From Synergistales bacterium (lineage in GTDB: Bacteria; Synergistota; Synergistia; Synergistales; Aminobacteriaceae): DNA of 38,105 nucleotides. The notes beneath the pieces are model-generated. The model had not been told where the DNA came from and did not search any database. It worked only from the letters and a program-made list of their open reading frames with translations. The first letter of the stretch is position 1; each line of letters begins with the position of its first letter. The stretch is taken from NCBI GenBank assembly GCA_025997955.1, contig BNVH01000031.1, positions 1 to 38,105 of the forward strand, given 5' to 3'. This document shows, piece after piece, positions 23,945-31,662 of the stretch. The position numbers and the translations under genes were made by a program.

Positions 23945-24658
23945 TTATGGATAGCGCTTCTTTTCGAAGACCCTGAAGTCGTGACCTGGCAACAACGTCG
24001 CGTTCAGTTTCTCTATCTTAGCGTAGCTGTCATAACAGGTCTGCACCGACGTATGCAGGCCGTTGATGATTTTAGGCTTGGATTCCCAACACACGTACAA
24101 ATTGAAGAGATCGCCCACTATGGCGTAAAGCCCCTCATCCGTATCGACGAGAACGGTCTGCGAACCATCGGTGTGGCCGGGCGTCAGGGTAACGGATATA
24201 CCCTCCGCAATCTGGGCGTCTTCATCTACTATTTCGTACTTTGTCTTGAATATTATATTGAGGTCATAGATTTTTTCATGACCCGTAACCGGAGCGACAC
24301 AGTACTGCAGTTCCTTTTTCTGTACGTAGAATTTCGCGTTTGGAAACAAATGATTGTTGTTGGCGTGATCCCAGTGCAAATGGGTCAAGATGACCGTATC
24401 TATTTCTTTAGGATCGACGCCCATCTTGAGCAACGCGCGGTCCGGAAGCTGATCTTCAGTCTGAGTATATGGCATGTGCCTCACGCCGTCAGGAGGATCT
24501 CCACCGGTATCCACCATGACTTTGCGTTTTCCGTCGGTAAGGTACCAACAGATCATGGGAGACTCGGATTTTGTTCCTGGATCAAGCTGATACGCGAGCT
24601 GAGAACGATCTCTGATATTCACCCCTACCAGAAGCGGATATATCTTAAATTTCCCCAC
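23945..24658 (-). CDS. MBL-fold hydrolase, N-acyl homoserine lactonase-like (copy 1)
   Basis: A 237-residue metallo-beta-lactamase fold enzyme. Metal ligands are His93, His95, Asp97 and His98 in THLHWDH, His152 in TPGH, Asp173 in VGD and His216 in LPGHD, all at the same residue numbers as in the copy at 12999-13736. The two proteins also share VDTGG near 50, a GVDPK turn at 80-84 and FPNAKFY. I chose the GTG at 24658, which has AGGAGG 7 bases upstream, over a TTG 7 codons before. It sits between the CoA-transferase and TRAP I dctP. Lactone or ester hydrolysis is the likely reaction; the physiological substrate is unknown. Confidence 0.87.
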   Translation of the reverse strand: MGKFKIYPLLVGVNIRDRSQLAYQLDPGTKSESPMICWYLTDGKRKVMVDTGGDPPDGVRHMPYTQTEDQLPDRALLKMGVDPKEIDTVILTHLHWDHANNNHLFPNAKFYVQKKELQYCVAPVTGHEKIYDLNIIFKTKYEIVDEDAQIAEGISVTLTPGHTDGSQTVLVDTDEGLYAIVGDLFNLYVCWESKPKIINGLHTSVQTCYDSYAKIEKLNATLLPGHDFRVFEKKRYP

Positions 24659-24703
24659 GCAAAGTCCTCCTTTCCACAAGAGTTTTCTAAACTTGGATTG
24701 TCA

Positions 24704-25960
24704 TTATATTTCAGGGACAATCACGTTGCCGTCTTTGATCAGCTTATCTATTTTGTCCCCGGAATAGCCCAACTGCCCCAGAATTTCGACACTGTCCTCT
24801 CCGTTAAGCGGCGCTCTTTGATAAATTTTTGCCTCGGTTTCGGAGAATTTAAAAGGAGTACCGGTGATTTTCACCTTTTGTTTCGTTTTCGGATGCCCTT
24901 CGACTTCGACTAGCATTTCTCGCTTGGTGATTTGCTCGTTTGCGAACAGGTCGCCTGCCATGTTGACCGGCGCGGCGAGGCACTCGTGCTTGTCGAGAAT
25001 TTCCATTGCCTCGGCCTTGCTGCGAGCTCCTGTCCAGCCTTCTATGATCTTGTCCAGCTCGTCCTGGTTTTGCAGTCTGGTCTCCTTTGTCTTGAAACGG
25101 GAATCGTTGCGCAGGATATCCAAATTCATCGCCTCGACAAGCCTGTCCCAATATCTGTCCGGGAACGCTGCGAGAACGATAGCTCCGTCGTTGGTGTGAT
25201 ACAAACTATAGGGCGACTGCAGAGGGTGACGATTGCCAATGGGTTTGGGAGAAACCCCCGTATACGCGTACTGATAGATGATGCGCTCACTCAACATTAC
25301 CATCGAGTCGAGCATAGCGATATCAATAAACTGCCCAACGCCGGTTTCCTTCGCGTGCAACAAGGCGGCCAGCATCGCGACTATCGCGCAAGTTCCGGTG
25401 TAGGTGTCGCCGATGCCGGGGCCTACTTTGTACATTTCGCCACTTGGAGAACCAGTAATGCTGAGCGTCCCACTTTCAGCCTGCATCATCATATCAATTG
25501 TAGGCTTGCCCTCGTAAAGTGACGGGACGATGCGACTGGTACCATATCCGCTGATCGACACATATACGATTTTGGGGTTAAACGCCTTGATAGTGTCATA
25601 ATCTAAGTTGTACTTGCTCATAATCTTCGGCGTACTGAAATTCAGTATCAACGCGTCGCATTCTTTCGCGAGTTCTTGCGCCACCTTCTGCGCTTCAGGT
25701 TTTTTCAGGTCAAGCGAAATGCTTTTTTTGTTGCGATTGACGCTACTGTTGAACCCACCCAACCCGCAGTCCTTATCTTCTTTGTTCAGATACGGGCCAA
25801 GCTGCCTAGTTGGATCACCCTCTGGAGGCTCTATTTTTATCACAGTCGCTCCTAAATCAGCCAACATCATCGTTGCGTACGGACCAGCATATGCCCTCGT
25901 AAAATCCAGCACTTTGAGTCCGTTCAACGGGCCGCTTCTTTGTTCTGTTTTTATCGCCAT
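24704..25960 (-). CDS. Family III CoA-transferase (CaiB/BaiF type)
   Basis: A 418-residue CoA-transferase of the CaiB/BaiF (family III) group, which moves CoA between carboxylic acids through an aspartyl-CoA intermediate. Marks: PLNGLKVLDFTRAYAGPYAT at 11-30, ADLGATVIKIEPPEGDPTR at 34-52, NRNKKSISLDL near 76-85, and Asp185 in GIGDTYTG as the likely catalytic Asp. A GQFIDIAMLDSM segment follows. The start at 25960 is the ATG before MAIKTEQ, 7 codons inside the longest frame. Only one CaiB subunit is encoded, so it is likely a homodimer. Between DUF35 and MBL genes it probably activates the acid handled by the thiolase-like enzyme. Confidence 0.92.
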   Translation of the reverse strand: MAIKTEQRSGPLNGLKVLDFTRAYAGPYATMMLADLGATVIKIEPPEGDPTRQLGPYLNKEDKDCGLGGFNSSVNRNKKSISLDLKKPEAQKVAQELAKECDALILNFSTPKIMSKYNLDYDTIKAFNPKIVYVSISGYGTSRIVPSLYEGKPTIDMMMQAESGTLSITGSPSGEMYKVGPGIGDTYTGTCAIVAMLAALLHAKETGVGQFIDIAMLDSMVMLSERIIYQYAYTGVSPKPIGNRHPLQSPYSLYHTNDGAIVLAAFPDRYWDRLVEAMNLDILRNDSRFKTKETRLQNQDELDKIIEGWTGARSKAEAMEILDKHECLAAPVNMAGDLFANEQITKREMLVEVEGHPKTKQKVKITGTPFKFSETEAKIYQRAPLNGEDSVEILGQLGYSGDKIDKLIKDGNVIVPEI

Positions 25961-26005
25961 GTTATCTCGTCCCTTCTCCAAACGTATTGCAATAATTTCT
26001 TTTTT

Positions 26006-26425
26006 TCAGGCTGGAACAAATTCCACAACGACCGTGCCGTCCGCCGTCTTGACGTACGCCGCGCTCAGAGGAGCATCGAATGGAGTCTTGGAAGCGGCCT
26101 CCTCGGAAATTCTGCCCGTAACGACCGGCCCTTCTTCGAGCTTTGCCATCACAACACTGTAGGGCACGTCGTTATAGGGTTCTAAGTAAAATTTATGAAA
26201 GGTGACTTTCGACCACAAGGTGGCTTTACCTGAACAAGGAATCCACTTTACGTCGTTCGACAGGCAATGCGTACAGACAGGAGATGGAGGAAACTGGACA
26301 TTGCCGCACTTCTGACATTTTTGGACCATCAGTTTTTCATCTTGCAGGCTGTCCCAAAAAGGTTTTTCAAACTCCGTTACGACCGGTATTAAACTTGCGA
26401 CTTTCTCACGCGACGATTCTTTCAT
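26006..26425 (-). CDS. DUF35 OB-fold zinc-ribbon protein, thiolase partner
   Basis: A 139-residue protein with a zinc ribbon (Cys37, Cys40, Cys51, Cys54 in CQKC...CTHC) followed by an OB-fold of about 80 residues including GKATLWSKVTFHKFY and the acidic-tail motif common to the family. DUF35 proteins form complexes with thiolase-like enzymes: examples are ChsH2 with the Ltp2 aldolase and BbsA with BbsB in benzylsuccinate oxidation. The gene lies directly after the thiolase gene, separated by 103 bases containing a hairpin. The ATG at 26425 has AGGAG upstream; a 14-codon extension has none. Confidence 0.9.
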   Translation of the reverse strand: MKESSREKVASLIPVVTEFEKPFWDSLQDEKLMVQKCQKCGNVQFPPSPVCTHCLSNDVKWIPCSGKATLWSKVTFHKFYLEPYNDVPYSVVMAKLEEGPVVTGRISEEAASKTPFDAPLSAAYVKTADGTVVVEFVPA

Positions 26426-26482
26426 CTCTGCTTCCTCTCCTTTACGAAAACAACGCTCTGAATGCAACCGTTCGATAGAAGT

Positions 26483-26514
26483 CTGTCGGACACTTGAAAC
26501 AGACGCTCCGACAG
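26483..26514 (-). other. Intercistronic hairpin between thiolase-like and DUF35 genes
   Basis: CTGTCGGA (26483-26490 on the plus strand) pairs perfectly over 8 bp with TCCGACAG (26507-26514) around a 16-base loop. It lies 15 bases after the thiolase stop. No T-run follows, so it is more likely an mRNA-stability or partial-termination element inside the operon than a full terminator. Confidence 0.45.
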
Positions 26515-26528
26515 GCTCCTAGGAAAAA

Positions 26529-27680
26529 TTATCTTCTGGCGAAAATATGGCCGGATACTATGGGCGCGACGCAGATATACATGGAAAGCTTACTGTTGGG
26601 GACCTGTCTCTCGCCGCATTCGTGGCGCAACTGACGGACACATTCCACCTGATGGTTAAAACCCTGCATATACGTCTCAGACGTATGACCGCCGCTGGTG
26701 TTGACCGGGCGGGGACTCTTGCCCAGCGTTATTCCCACCTCATCAATGTAATGCCCAGCGCCGCCCCTCTCGCAAAGGCCAATTCCTTCCAGCGAAAAGA
26801 GAATTGTCGCCGTAAAATTATCATAAATCTGTATGTTATCTATATCTGTAGCTTTGACTCCGGCCGTGGCGTAAAGGTCGCCGGAAACCAACCGGACCGC
26901 CTTGTAAAAAAAATCCTCTTTCATATAGGAAGATGCCATGTCGCCGCACGCGCTGGTGGCTATCATTTCGACCACGGGCTTTCGCAGATTTTTAGCGCGC
27001 TCAACGGACGTAAGGATCACGCAGACCGCTCCATCGTTGATAAGACAGTAGTCGTAGAGGCGAAAAGGTTCGGTAATGTACCGCGCGCCCATGTAATCTT
27101 CCATGGTAAGCGACTTCGTCATGACGCTCTTGGGGTTTAACGAAGCATGATAACGATTGGAGATAGCCACCTTGCCCAGGCTTTCTTCTTTAGCGCCAAA
27201 CTCGTGACGATAACGGTTGAACATAGCCGCCACCTGCGCGCCCGGCGAGGTCATGCCATGCAGAATTCCGAAAGGATCCCCTCCGTCGCCGTCGCCCCCG
27301 TAATTGAATGCCGCCGTACGGCTGTGATTCGAATAAACTACAGCCACCGTCTTAGCCATACCTGTGGACACCGCCATAGCGGCATACTGCAAAGCTAGGC
27401 CGCTTTGACGTCCGGCGGACTCCAGTCCGTTTACAAGCCTAGGCTTATCGATCCCTACCTTATAACAAAAGTACTCGTATTTTTTGATGTCTCTCACGCA
27501 AAGCACGCCGTCGATGTCCTCTTTTTTGAGCCCCGCATCGTCCAATGCGTTTTTAAATGCTTCCGTCGCCATTTCGTATGGGTCTCTCAGGCCAAGCAAG
27601 TTTCGTTCCTTGTATAATTGTCCGAAATTAACGTCGCCTACACCCACAACAGCTACGCCTGATGGAAATTTCCCGCTCAT
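26529..27680 (-). CDS. Thiolase-like enzyme of the DUF35-partnered, Ltp2-type group
   Basis: A 383-residue thiolase-fold protein. Fold markers are VAVVGVGDVNFG at the N-terminus, YDNFT at 286-290, and PVNTSGGHTSETYMQGFNH at 325-343, followed by an Arg-Gln-Leu helix. The site where thiolases carry the nucleophilic Cys reads NGLESAGRQSG (residues 84-94), with no Cys, and the GHP histidine motif near the C-terminus is absent. This pattern resembles lipid-transfer-protein type thiolases such as Ltp2, which act as retro-aldolases with a DUF35 partner, encoded next door here. The ATG at 27680 has GGAGG 8 bases upstream. It is the first gene of the minus-strand island and faces the LysR-type control region. 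Thiolytic activity is doubtful; the actual reaction is unknown. Confidence 0.85.
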   Translation of the reverse strand: MSGKFPSGVAVVGVGDVNFGQLYKERNLLGLRDPYEMATEAFKNALDDAGLKKEDIDGVLCVRDIKKYEYFCYKVGIDKPRLVNGLESAGRQSGLALQYAAMAVSTGMAKTVAVVYSNHSRTAAFNYGGDGDGGDPFGILHGMTSPGAQVAAMFNRYRHEFGAKEESLGKVAISNRYHASLNPKSVMTKSLTMEDYMGARYITEPFRLYDYCLINDGAVCVILTSVERAKNLRKPVVEMIATSACGDMASSYMKEDFFYKAVRLVSGDLYATAGVKATDIDNIQIYDNFTATILFSLEGIGLCERGGAGHYIDEVGITLGKSPRPVNTSGGHTSETYMQGFNHQVECVRQLRHECGERQVPNSKLSMYICVAPIVSGHIFARR

Positions 27681-27760
27681 TCGCAAAACCTCCGGTCTGT
27701 ATGCGCAATTTATTAATGAAAAGATAAGATTATTTAAAACTCATACAGTGTACTATGGTA

Positions 27761-27779
27761 TATTAGTCGTTGTCTAATA
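27761..27779. promoter_or_regulatory. Candidate LysR-type operator palindrome
   Basis: TATTAG (27761-27766) and CTAATA (27774-27779) form a perfect 6-bp inverted repeat with a 7-base centre, the ATTAG-N7-CTAAT form of the LysR consensus T-N11-A. Symmetry extends imperfectly to a GGTA...TACC pair. The centre is about 90 bases upstream of the thiolase-like gene start and about 200 upstream of the divergent LysR-type gene. It is the best inverted repeat in the 292-base divergent region (27681-27972). Confidence 0.6.
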
Positions 27780-27903
27780 CCGTTAATAACTGAGATAATA
27801 ACTTGTATATTATCTATTCCGGCGTTAAAGGATTTGCGTCGAGCTTTTTAAATTTACCTTCATCCATGACCGGAAGTACTTTGCGAGTGCGTGAGAGTTA
27901 TTT

Positions 27904-27932
27904 TTGGAGAAACCTCGGTAATAATCTATATA
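27904..27932 (+). promoter_or_regulatory. Sigma-70 type promoter for the LysR-type gene
   Basis: -35 TTGGAG at 27904-27909, a 17-base spacer, -10 TATATA at 27927-27932. The expected start near 27939 gives a leader of about 34 bases; GAGGT (27963-27967) precedes the ATG at 27973. Confidence 0.5.
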
Positions 27933-27972
27933 TTATTAACGGCGCGATATTTAAGAATTTACGAGGTGCAAG

Positions 27973-28893
27973 ATGGAATTATTACAACTCCGATATTTCA
28001 TGACAGCCGCTCATTTTCAAAGTACAACCAAGGCGGCCGAATATTTACATGTTGCTCAACCTTCCATATCACAGGCAATTTCCCGTTTGGAAAAAGAGCT
28101 GGACGTAAAATTGTTCGATAGGGACGGAAAGAAAATACGGCTTAATTCATGCGGGATTCTGTTTTTGCGCACGGTGGAAAACACGTTCGAAAACTTGGAC
28201 AAAACAGTGGAGGAACTGCACCTGCTGAAAGCCACCTCGTCATATCCGCTGACCATTTCAATATGGTCGCAGTCGGCATTGTGCTCCCGAATTTTAATAG
28301 CTTTTTCCGACCGCTACCCCTTCGTTGACCTCAAGGTCGTTCCTGATGAGGTCGGCAATTATGACTTGGCCTTGCTCTCCAGAGCCTCTCATCAAATTCC
28401 ATCTCTGCCCAGCGAGGTCATATTTCAGGAGGAAATTTTTTTGGCCGTGCATAAAAATCATCAATTTGCGCAACATGACTCCTTACCGTTGGAGAACGCA
28501 AAAGACGAGGATTTTATCATGTTGACAAAGGGCAGCCCATTTCGCCAAATCGCGGAATCCTTCTGCGAACTCGCCGGTTTTGTGCCAAAGGTCGTTTTCG
28601 AAAGCGACTACGCCGACACACTGCACAGAATGCTGCGTCTAGGATTGGGTATAGCTCTTTTGCCCGGAAAAACATGGGGAAGCCGAGAACACTCTCACTT
28701 GAAAATGCTTAAGATCGAATCTCCCGTCTGCATACGCACGATTCATCTCGCTTGGAAACCTGACTATAAAATTTCCCCAAGTGCGCAGATCTTCCGCGAA
28801 TTTGTCAAGCAATACCTCAAAAGCGAATTTCTTAAGGCAACCTCCGAAAACCCACATTTTGGGTTTGGGGTGTGTAACGAGGATAAGGAGTAG
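27973..28893 (+). CDS. LysR-type transcriptional regulator
   Basis: A 306-residue LysR-family regulator. Residues 1-60 form the winged helix-turn-helix (QLRYFMTAAHFQSTTKAAEYLHVAQPSISQAISRLEKELDVKLFDR), followed by a linker helix and a co-inducer binding domain (about 90-295). The gene is divergent from the minus-strand island, and the intergenic palindrome at 27761-27779 is the expected binding site, so it probably controls the island in response to a small carboxylate or CoA-pathway intermediate. The C-terminus is hydrophilic and not unusual. The ATG follows GAGGT. Confidence 0.93.
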   Translation: MELLQLRYFMTAAHFQSTTKAAEYLHVAQPSISQAISRLEKELDVKLFDRDGKKIRLNSCGILFLRTVENTFENLDKTVEELHLLKATSSYPLTISIWSQSALCSRILIAFSDRYPFVDLKVVPDEVGNYDLALLSRASHQIPSLPSEVIFQEEIFLAVHKNHQFAQHDSLPLENAKDEDFIMLTKGSPFRQIAESFCELAGFVPKVVFESDYADTLHRMLRLGLGIALLPGKTWGSREHSHLKMLKIESPVCIRTIHLAWKPDYKISPSAQIFREFVKQYLKSEFLKATSENPHFGFGVCNEDKE

Positions 28894-29011
28894 GCTAAAG
28901 AAAATGATAATAATGCGGTTTATAGGCGGTATAGTATTTGGGGGTTCTGTTTATTTATGAGGGTCTTTTTTATTCTTTTTTGCGTTAAAAAACGTTGGAG
29001 GTGTTTTTGTT

Positions 29012-29599
29012 ATGGCTAAGCCAATAGTGGCGCGTTGGGAGTGGCGGACATTTGGGACTGGTTTCGAGGAGGCGGAAAAAAAAATTCGTTCTTACGAGCA
29101 AGGGAATTTCAAAGACAGTCAGGAGGATTATATTCTATCGCGCAAGAGCGACGAAAACACAAAGATTCGTGACGACCTGATGGACATCAAGGCGCTTCAG
29201 AACGTCAACGAGAACAAGTTAGAGCAATGGCTGCCCGTCATGAAAGAGGGGTTTCCCATCGGTCATGAGGCTTTGAAAAAGCTTTTCGGCATATTCAAGC
29301 TTTCCGAGCCCGCTTTTGAACGCGCGGAGTATACCTACGACCAGTTCTTAGACGAACTAATTCGGCCTAGCGAAGACCTGCGCGTGGTCGATGTCGTGAA
29401 AAAACGTTACATTTACGTTATCAACAACTGTGTCGTCGAAATAGCGGAGACCACTTTCGACGGCGTCGCGTTCAAGACCATTTGCGTTGAACACGAAGAC
29501 CCCGAAAACGTCTATAAGACCGTCGTAGAGCTGGGTCTGAAGGATTACCCCAACATCAACTACATCCAAGCCATGAAGAAATCCGTCGGAATGGCGTAG
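29012..29599 (+). CDS. CYTH-like conserved protein encoded with an exopolyphosphatase
   Basis: A 195-residue soluble protein without signal peptide. I do not recognise a firm family. The pattern resembles a divergent CYTH/triphosphate tunnel domain: an early charged strand VARWEWRTFG, a YILSRKSDENTKIRDD region with alternating basic and acidic residues, KKRYIYVINNCVVEIAETTFDG as paired strands and a final EHEDPENVYKTVVELGL helix. It starts with ATG after GGAGGTG and ends 13 bases before the Ppx/GppA gene. CYTH proteins act on triphosphates or polyphosphate, so the pair could share polyphosphate as substrate. The canonical ExExK of CYTH is not intact, so the fold call is tentative. Confidence 0.55.
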   Translation: MAKPIVARWEWRTFGTGFEEAEKKIRSYEQGNFKDSQEDYILSRKSDENTKIRDDLMDIKALQNVNENKLEQWLPVMKEGFPIGHEALKKLFGIFKLSEPAFERAEYTYDQFLDELIRPSEDLRVVDVVKKRYIYVINNCVVEIAETTFDGVAFKTICVEHEDPENVYKTVVELGLKDYPNINYIQAMKKSVGMA

Positions 29600-29612
29600 G
29601 GGCATAGCTGAT

Positions 29613-30524
29613 ATGGCTGATATTAAAGCGGTTATCGACATAGGCACAAAATCTATAAAGTTCCACGCGGCTGAAAAGGTCGGAGGAATTGTAAAGGTTC
29701 TGAAGGACGCCAACAATATCGCCAGTCTGGGCGATGGACTGAGAGAAACGGGCGCCGTCGCGCCGGAGGCTTTGGAGCGCAACGCCGTCGCTGTAGCGGA
29801 GTTTGCTGACGCCGCGCGAAAACTTGGCGCCTCCGAGATAGTCGCGGTTGGAACTATGGCTTTACGCACAGCGAAAAACACGGCCGCCTTTGCTGACAGA
29901 GTGAAAGAATTGGCGAGCGTTGAGTTGAAAGTAATCTCAGGGGATGAGGAGGCGCGGCTTTCCTATATCGCCGTCATGTCGGGCATTGATGTGGGAAACA
30001 AAAACCTCGTCACTTTCGACACCGGCGGCGGGAGCACCGAGTTTGTATACGGCAAAGGCGACGCGATGCTGAAAAAATTCAGTGTGAATTTAGGAGCGAT
30101 TCGGCTGACAGAACAGTTATTTAAGGCCGACCCCGTGGCTATGGGAAGCGTCGCTGAGGCCGAGACTCTTATAGAAAAAGAGCTGAGCGCTGGCGGTGTA
30201 GACGGGAAGACCGATTTTCTTGTCGGCATGGGCGGAACGGTCACGAGCATAGCGTCAGTGAAGCACAAAATGGCGGAGTACGACCCGGATGTCATTCAGG
30301 GTTCAAGCCTCACTCTCGGCGACATCAGCGCCCAGATTGAGGAATACGCGGCGAAGACCATTGAGCAACGCCGGGGCATCGTCGGTCTTCAGCCCAAACG
30401 AGCCGACGTCATTTTGGCCGGCGCCTGTATTTTGAGGGTCATCATGAAGATGTTGGGGGTCGCGGAGCTCACGGTCAGCGATAGAGGCCTGAGACATGGG
30501 CTGATGTACGAGCTGATGAAGTAG
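29613..30524 (+). CDS. Ppx/GppA family exopolyphosphatase
   Basis: A 303-residue cytoplasmic phosphatase of the Ppx/GppA family (ASKHA fold) that releases phosphate from polyphosphate or converts pppGpp to ppGpp. Motifs: AVIDIGTKSIKFHAAEK at 5-21, VGTMALRTAKN near 80-90, ISGDEEARLSYIAV near 109-122 and FDTGGGSTEFVYG near 135-147. It has only the two core domains; the extra C-terminal HD-like domain of long Ppx is absent, as in short bacterial homologues. It follows the CYTH-like gene by 13 bases with AGGGG upstream. The binding-protein gene downstream begins 46 bases later, so the operon may continue. Confidence 0.9.
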   Translation: MADIKAVIDIGTKSIKFHAAEKVGGIVKVLKDANNIASLGDGLRETGAVAPEALERNAVAVAEFADAARKLGASEIVAVGTMALRTAKNTAAFADRVKELASVELKVISGDEEARLSYIAVMSGIDVGNKNLVTFDTGGGSTEFVYGKGDAMLKKFSVNLGAIRLTEQLFKADPVAMGSVAEAETLIEKELSAGGVDGKTDFLVGMGGTVTSIASVKHKMAEYDPDVIQGSSLTLGDISAQIEEYAAKTIEQRRGIVGLQPKRADVILAGACILRVIMKMLGVAELTVSDRGLRHGLMYELMK

Positions 30525-30570
30525 TCGCGATAGGAAACGGGAACCAAAAATCAGGAAGGGGAGTTGAGTT

Positions 30571-31524
30571 ATGAAAAAATCTTTATTGTTTGTGGCGCTT
30601 TGCTTGGTCATTTTGTCAGCGGGCGCGGCTTTGGCCGCGTATCCTGACAAGCCCATAAGGGTCGTCAATTACGCCGGTCCGGGCGGCTTGATGGATGTTA
30701 CCAGCCGTAAGTTCATCTCGGTTGCCCAGAAGTACACAAACGCCGTCTTTGTGGTGGAGAACAAAGAGGGCGCGGGCGGTCTTATAGGAATGCAGGCGGT
30801 TCTTGAGCAGCCTGCCGACGGTTACACTGTTTTTGCCCCCACAACTTCCGTAGTCATGAAGGTTCTTACATCCAACAAGGACATCGACGAGTACGTATGG
30901 GGCTTCGAGTGGGTAGCCATGCTGATGCGTGACCCCGAGTGCCTCATCGGCTCCGACAAAAACGCCGTTCACACATGGGCCGATGTCGTGAAGGACGCTA
31001 AGGAGAAAAACGGCGCTCAGCTTTGGACCGGCCCGGCCGCCGGCGGCAACGATCACTTGATGGCCATGAAGACTTGGGAAGTAGCGGGCATCAAAGCCAA
31101 ATGGATTCCATATAACTCAGGCCCCGAGGCGATGCTCGGCGTACTCAGCGGACAGGGCGTCGTATACGTCGGAAACCCCGCTGACATCGGCGGGCGCGAG
31201 GGCTATAACATTATCGCCGTCTCATCCAAAGAACGATTGAAGTCCTTTCCCGACGCGCCGACCTTCGGCGAGCTCGGGCTTATGGGCATGGACGACGAGA
31301 CCATGTGGCGCGGCTTCTGCGTGAAGAAGGGGACTCCGGAAGAGGCTATGGTGTGGTGGGAGGACCTTCTGAAGAAAGTGGCGGCGGACCCCGACTGGCG
31401 CTCATTCCTCGAACCCGACGGCATCGAGGTGGTTGACTGGGGACGCGACAAGTTCACGGAGCAGGTCAAAAAAGACGTCGACGATTCTCTGACCTACATG
31501 AAGAAGTACGGGATAATAAAATAA
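30571..31524 (+). CDS. TctC-family periplasmic substrate-binding protein (TTT system 2)
   Basis: A 317-residue secreted receptor of a tripartite tricarboxylate transporter. The signal peptide MKKSLLFVALCLVILSAGAALAA is followed by the mature start YPDKPIRVVNYAGPGGLMD. TctC marks include EGAGGLIGMQAVLEQPADGYTV, then the second binding loop GPAAGGNDH near residue 152. The ATG has GGGGAG upstream. It lies just ahead of a TSUP permease, tctB and tctA, and is only distantly related to the TctC at 5180-6226. Confidence 0.93.
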   Translation: MKKSLLFVALCLVILSAGAALAAYPDKPIRVVNYAGPGGLMDVTSRKFISVAQKYTNAVFVVENKEGAGGLIGMQAVLEQPADGYTVFAPTTSVVMKVLTSNKDIDEYVWGFEWVAMLMRDPECLIGSDKNAVHTWADVVKDAKEKNGAQLWTGPAAGGNDHLMAMKTWEVAGIKAKWIPYNSGPEAMLGVLSGQGVVYVGNPADIGGREGYNIIAVSSKERLKSFPDAPTFGELGLMGMDDETMWRGFCVKKGTPEEAMVWWEDLLKKVAADPDWRSFLEPDGIEVVDWGRDKFTEQVKKDVDDSLTYMKKYGIIK

Positions 31525-31662
31525 GTATCGTATGGGTAAGTTTTCTCCGTTGTTTTTGTTGAGGTGATTTGCGCGGGGGATAGTCGACAAGCTGTTCCCA
31601 GCGTTTTTAATAAAAATGCGCGTAAAACTTGGTAACGAAAAAAAGAAAGTACGGGGTGCATA

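Noticed and set aside
13000..24658. Quorum-quenching system based on AHL lactonase-like genes
   Set aside because: The MBL proteins match the broad family, but no LuxI/LuxR-type gene is present and the context is transport and CoA metabolism.
23843..24913. 356-codon plus-strand open frame
   Set aside because: Antisense to the MBL gene and to the end of the CoA-transferase; no family features.
28849..28866. Hairpin AAACCC/GGGTTT at the end of the LysR-type gene
   Set aside because: A short stem inside the coding region with no T-run; not convincing as a terminator.
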